Shown here piece after piece: positions 13,377 through 13,787 of a DNA stretch of 13,787 nucleotides. The notes under the pieces are model-generated. The model searched no databases. It was not told where the DNA came from and was given only the letters and a program-made list of their open reading frames with translations. Both the position numbers and the translations under genes were made by a program. Source of the stretch: DASUFE01 sp036274675 (lineage in GTDB: Bacteria; Pseudomonadota; Gammaproteobacteria; HTCC5015). Each line of letters opens with the position of its first letter. Position 1 is the first letter of the stretch. Location of the stretch: NCBI GenBank assembly GCA_036274675.1, contig DASUFE010000067.1, positions 1 to 13,787 on the forward strand. Direction: 5' to 3'.

Positions 13377-13388
13377 GTAGTTCAGTAT
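13365..13388. promoter_or_regulatory. Perfect 9-bp-arm palindrome, candidate ArsR operator
   Basis: ATACTGAAC (13365-13373) and GTTCAGTAT (13380-13388) are exact reverse complements with a six-base centre. The palindrome covers the ArsR start codon (13374-13376) and five bases of the -10 box. Binding by the ArsR dimer would block RNA polymerase directly. Operator function is inferred from symmetry and place. Confidence 0.7.
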
Positions 13389-13412
13389 AAAAAATCGGTT
13401 TGTATTACGCAA
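13384..13412 (-). promoter_or_regulatory. Sigma-70-like promoter of the arsR/AHSA1 operon
   Basis: On the minus strand TTGCGT (13412-13407) is followed after exactly 17 bases by TATACT (13389-13384). Transcription should begin about seven bases on, at 13377 or 13376, which is the ATG itself. The mRNA would be leaderless, which fits the absence of a Shine-Dalgarno sequence. Confidence 0.65.
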
Positions 13413-13473
13413 GAAGTATCATTGGCCAAATCCCCATAATCACCATGGTTTGAGTCGACTTTATCCCGGATGA

Positions 13474-13787
13474 TCAAGCACCCTTAATATTGAAAAGCCT
13501 GGGCCAAGAGACCGTCCGGGTACCAGCGCATTCGACGAGTTGTACAGGGCTGTTTCGAGCGAACTTAGGGTCGCGAATCCGGCTTATCCAGAACTTCGCA
13601 TAATGTGTATCAGGCTCGCTTAAAAAAAAGCCGCCAGTGAGGATGAATTTTCCAGCGGGGGCGGGCACTTGGGCGACGATCATGAGCGCCGCGCCGATGG
13701 CCAAAAATGACCATACGGCAGCGGTGCCCCTGATCTTCTTCCAAAACTCCTGCACGTGCTGACGCTTCTCACGCTGTACCTCAACAT
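13474..13787 (-). CDS. Hypothetical membrane-protein fragment (C-terminal part, open to the window edge)
   Basis: The minus-strand frame is open from the window edge to a stop at 13474. It begins VEVQREKRQHVQEFWKKIRG, a charged helical start, then one hydrophobic stretch (about 20 residues around VWSFLAIGAALMIVA) and a second, shorter one (GKFILTGGFFL). The C-terminus is polar and unremarkable. A GTG at 13755 could start it, but the frame stays open and sequence-like upstream, so the true start may lie outside. I do not recognise a family, and coding status is uncertain. It lies upstream of the arsR gene on the same strand, with a spacer of about 61 bases before that gene's promoter. Confidence 0.35.
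   Translation of the reverse strand, partial: VEVQREKRQHVQEFWKKIRGTAAVWSFLAIGAALMIVAQVPAPAGKFILTGGFFLSEPDTHYAKFWISRIRDPKFARNSPVQLVECAGTRTVSWPRLFNIKGA

Noticed and set aside
13377..13412. TTG start extending ArsR by 12 residues
   Set aside because: The TTG is the promoter -35 element and the added residues fall in the palindrome and promoter; ATG 13376 fits the family start.
1..13787. CRISPR arrays, tRNA or rRNA genes, transposases
   Set aside because: Looked for evenly spaced repeats, cloverleaf-like ends and transposase motifs on both strands; none seen by eye.

Overview
The window looks like the chromosome of a proteobacterium, most likely a gammaproteobacterial methanotroph (Methylococcales) or a related beta/gamma lineage such as the Nitrosomonadales. 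This rests on the start of a pyrophosphate-type 6-phosphofructokinase at the left edge, a type common in methanotrophs and ammonia oxidisers, and on the general gene style. The assignment is an inference and no RNA gene confirms it. Most genes look moderately GC-rich. The block from about 1600 to 3250 is visibly AT-rich and looks acquired.

Layout: (1) 1-829, a phosphofructokinase fragment (-) diverging from a MarR-type regulator (+), with a palindrome upstream of the regulator. (2) 956-1579, a degenerate GGDEF protein that has lost its catalytic motif but kept an RxxD I-site. (3) 1761-3103, an AT-rich cassette: a secreted fibronectin-III-like protein with a hydrophobic Rhs-tip-like C-terminus, then a three-helix membrane protein. 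I read this as a candidate effector/immunity pair, possibly the collapsed remains of a larger Rhs-type gene. (4) 3289-5020, a cytosolic REC-histidine kinase overlapping a single-domain response regulator. (5) 5195-8965, an imelysin/di-heme oxidoreductase locus: imelysin and the di-heme cytochrome are intact, while a DUF1513 gene upstream is shattered by frameshifts and a second imelysin downstream is reduced to its two ends. (6) 8991-9066, a long imperfect inverted repeat. (7) 9311-11897, housekeeping-type genes: a short, divergent cis-prenyltransferase homologue, an ExoD protein, an NAD(P)H:FMN reductase and a two-CBS protein. (8) 12062-12313, a tiny HTH/SANT-like protein. (9) 12554-13412 (-), an ArsR regulator overlapping an AHSA1/SRPBCC gene, preceded by a good promoter, a 9-bp-arm palindrome over the start codon, and a predicted leaderless mRNA. 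(10) 13474-13787 (-), an unrecognised membrane-protein fragment at the edge.

The strongest lead for something undescribed is the 1819-3103 pair. The next are the I-site-only GGDEF protein and the decaying imelysin locus, in which the central two genes stay intact while both flanking partners are lost. Gaps shorter than 300 bases (830-955, 1580-1760, 3104-3288, 5021-5145, 11276-11456, 12314-12553, 13413-13473) show no convincing gene.
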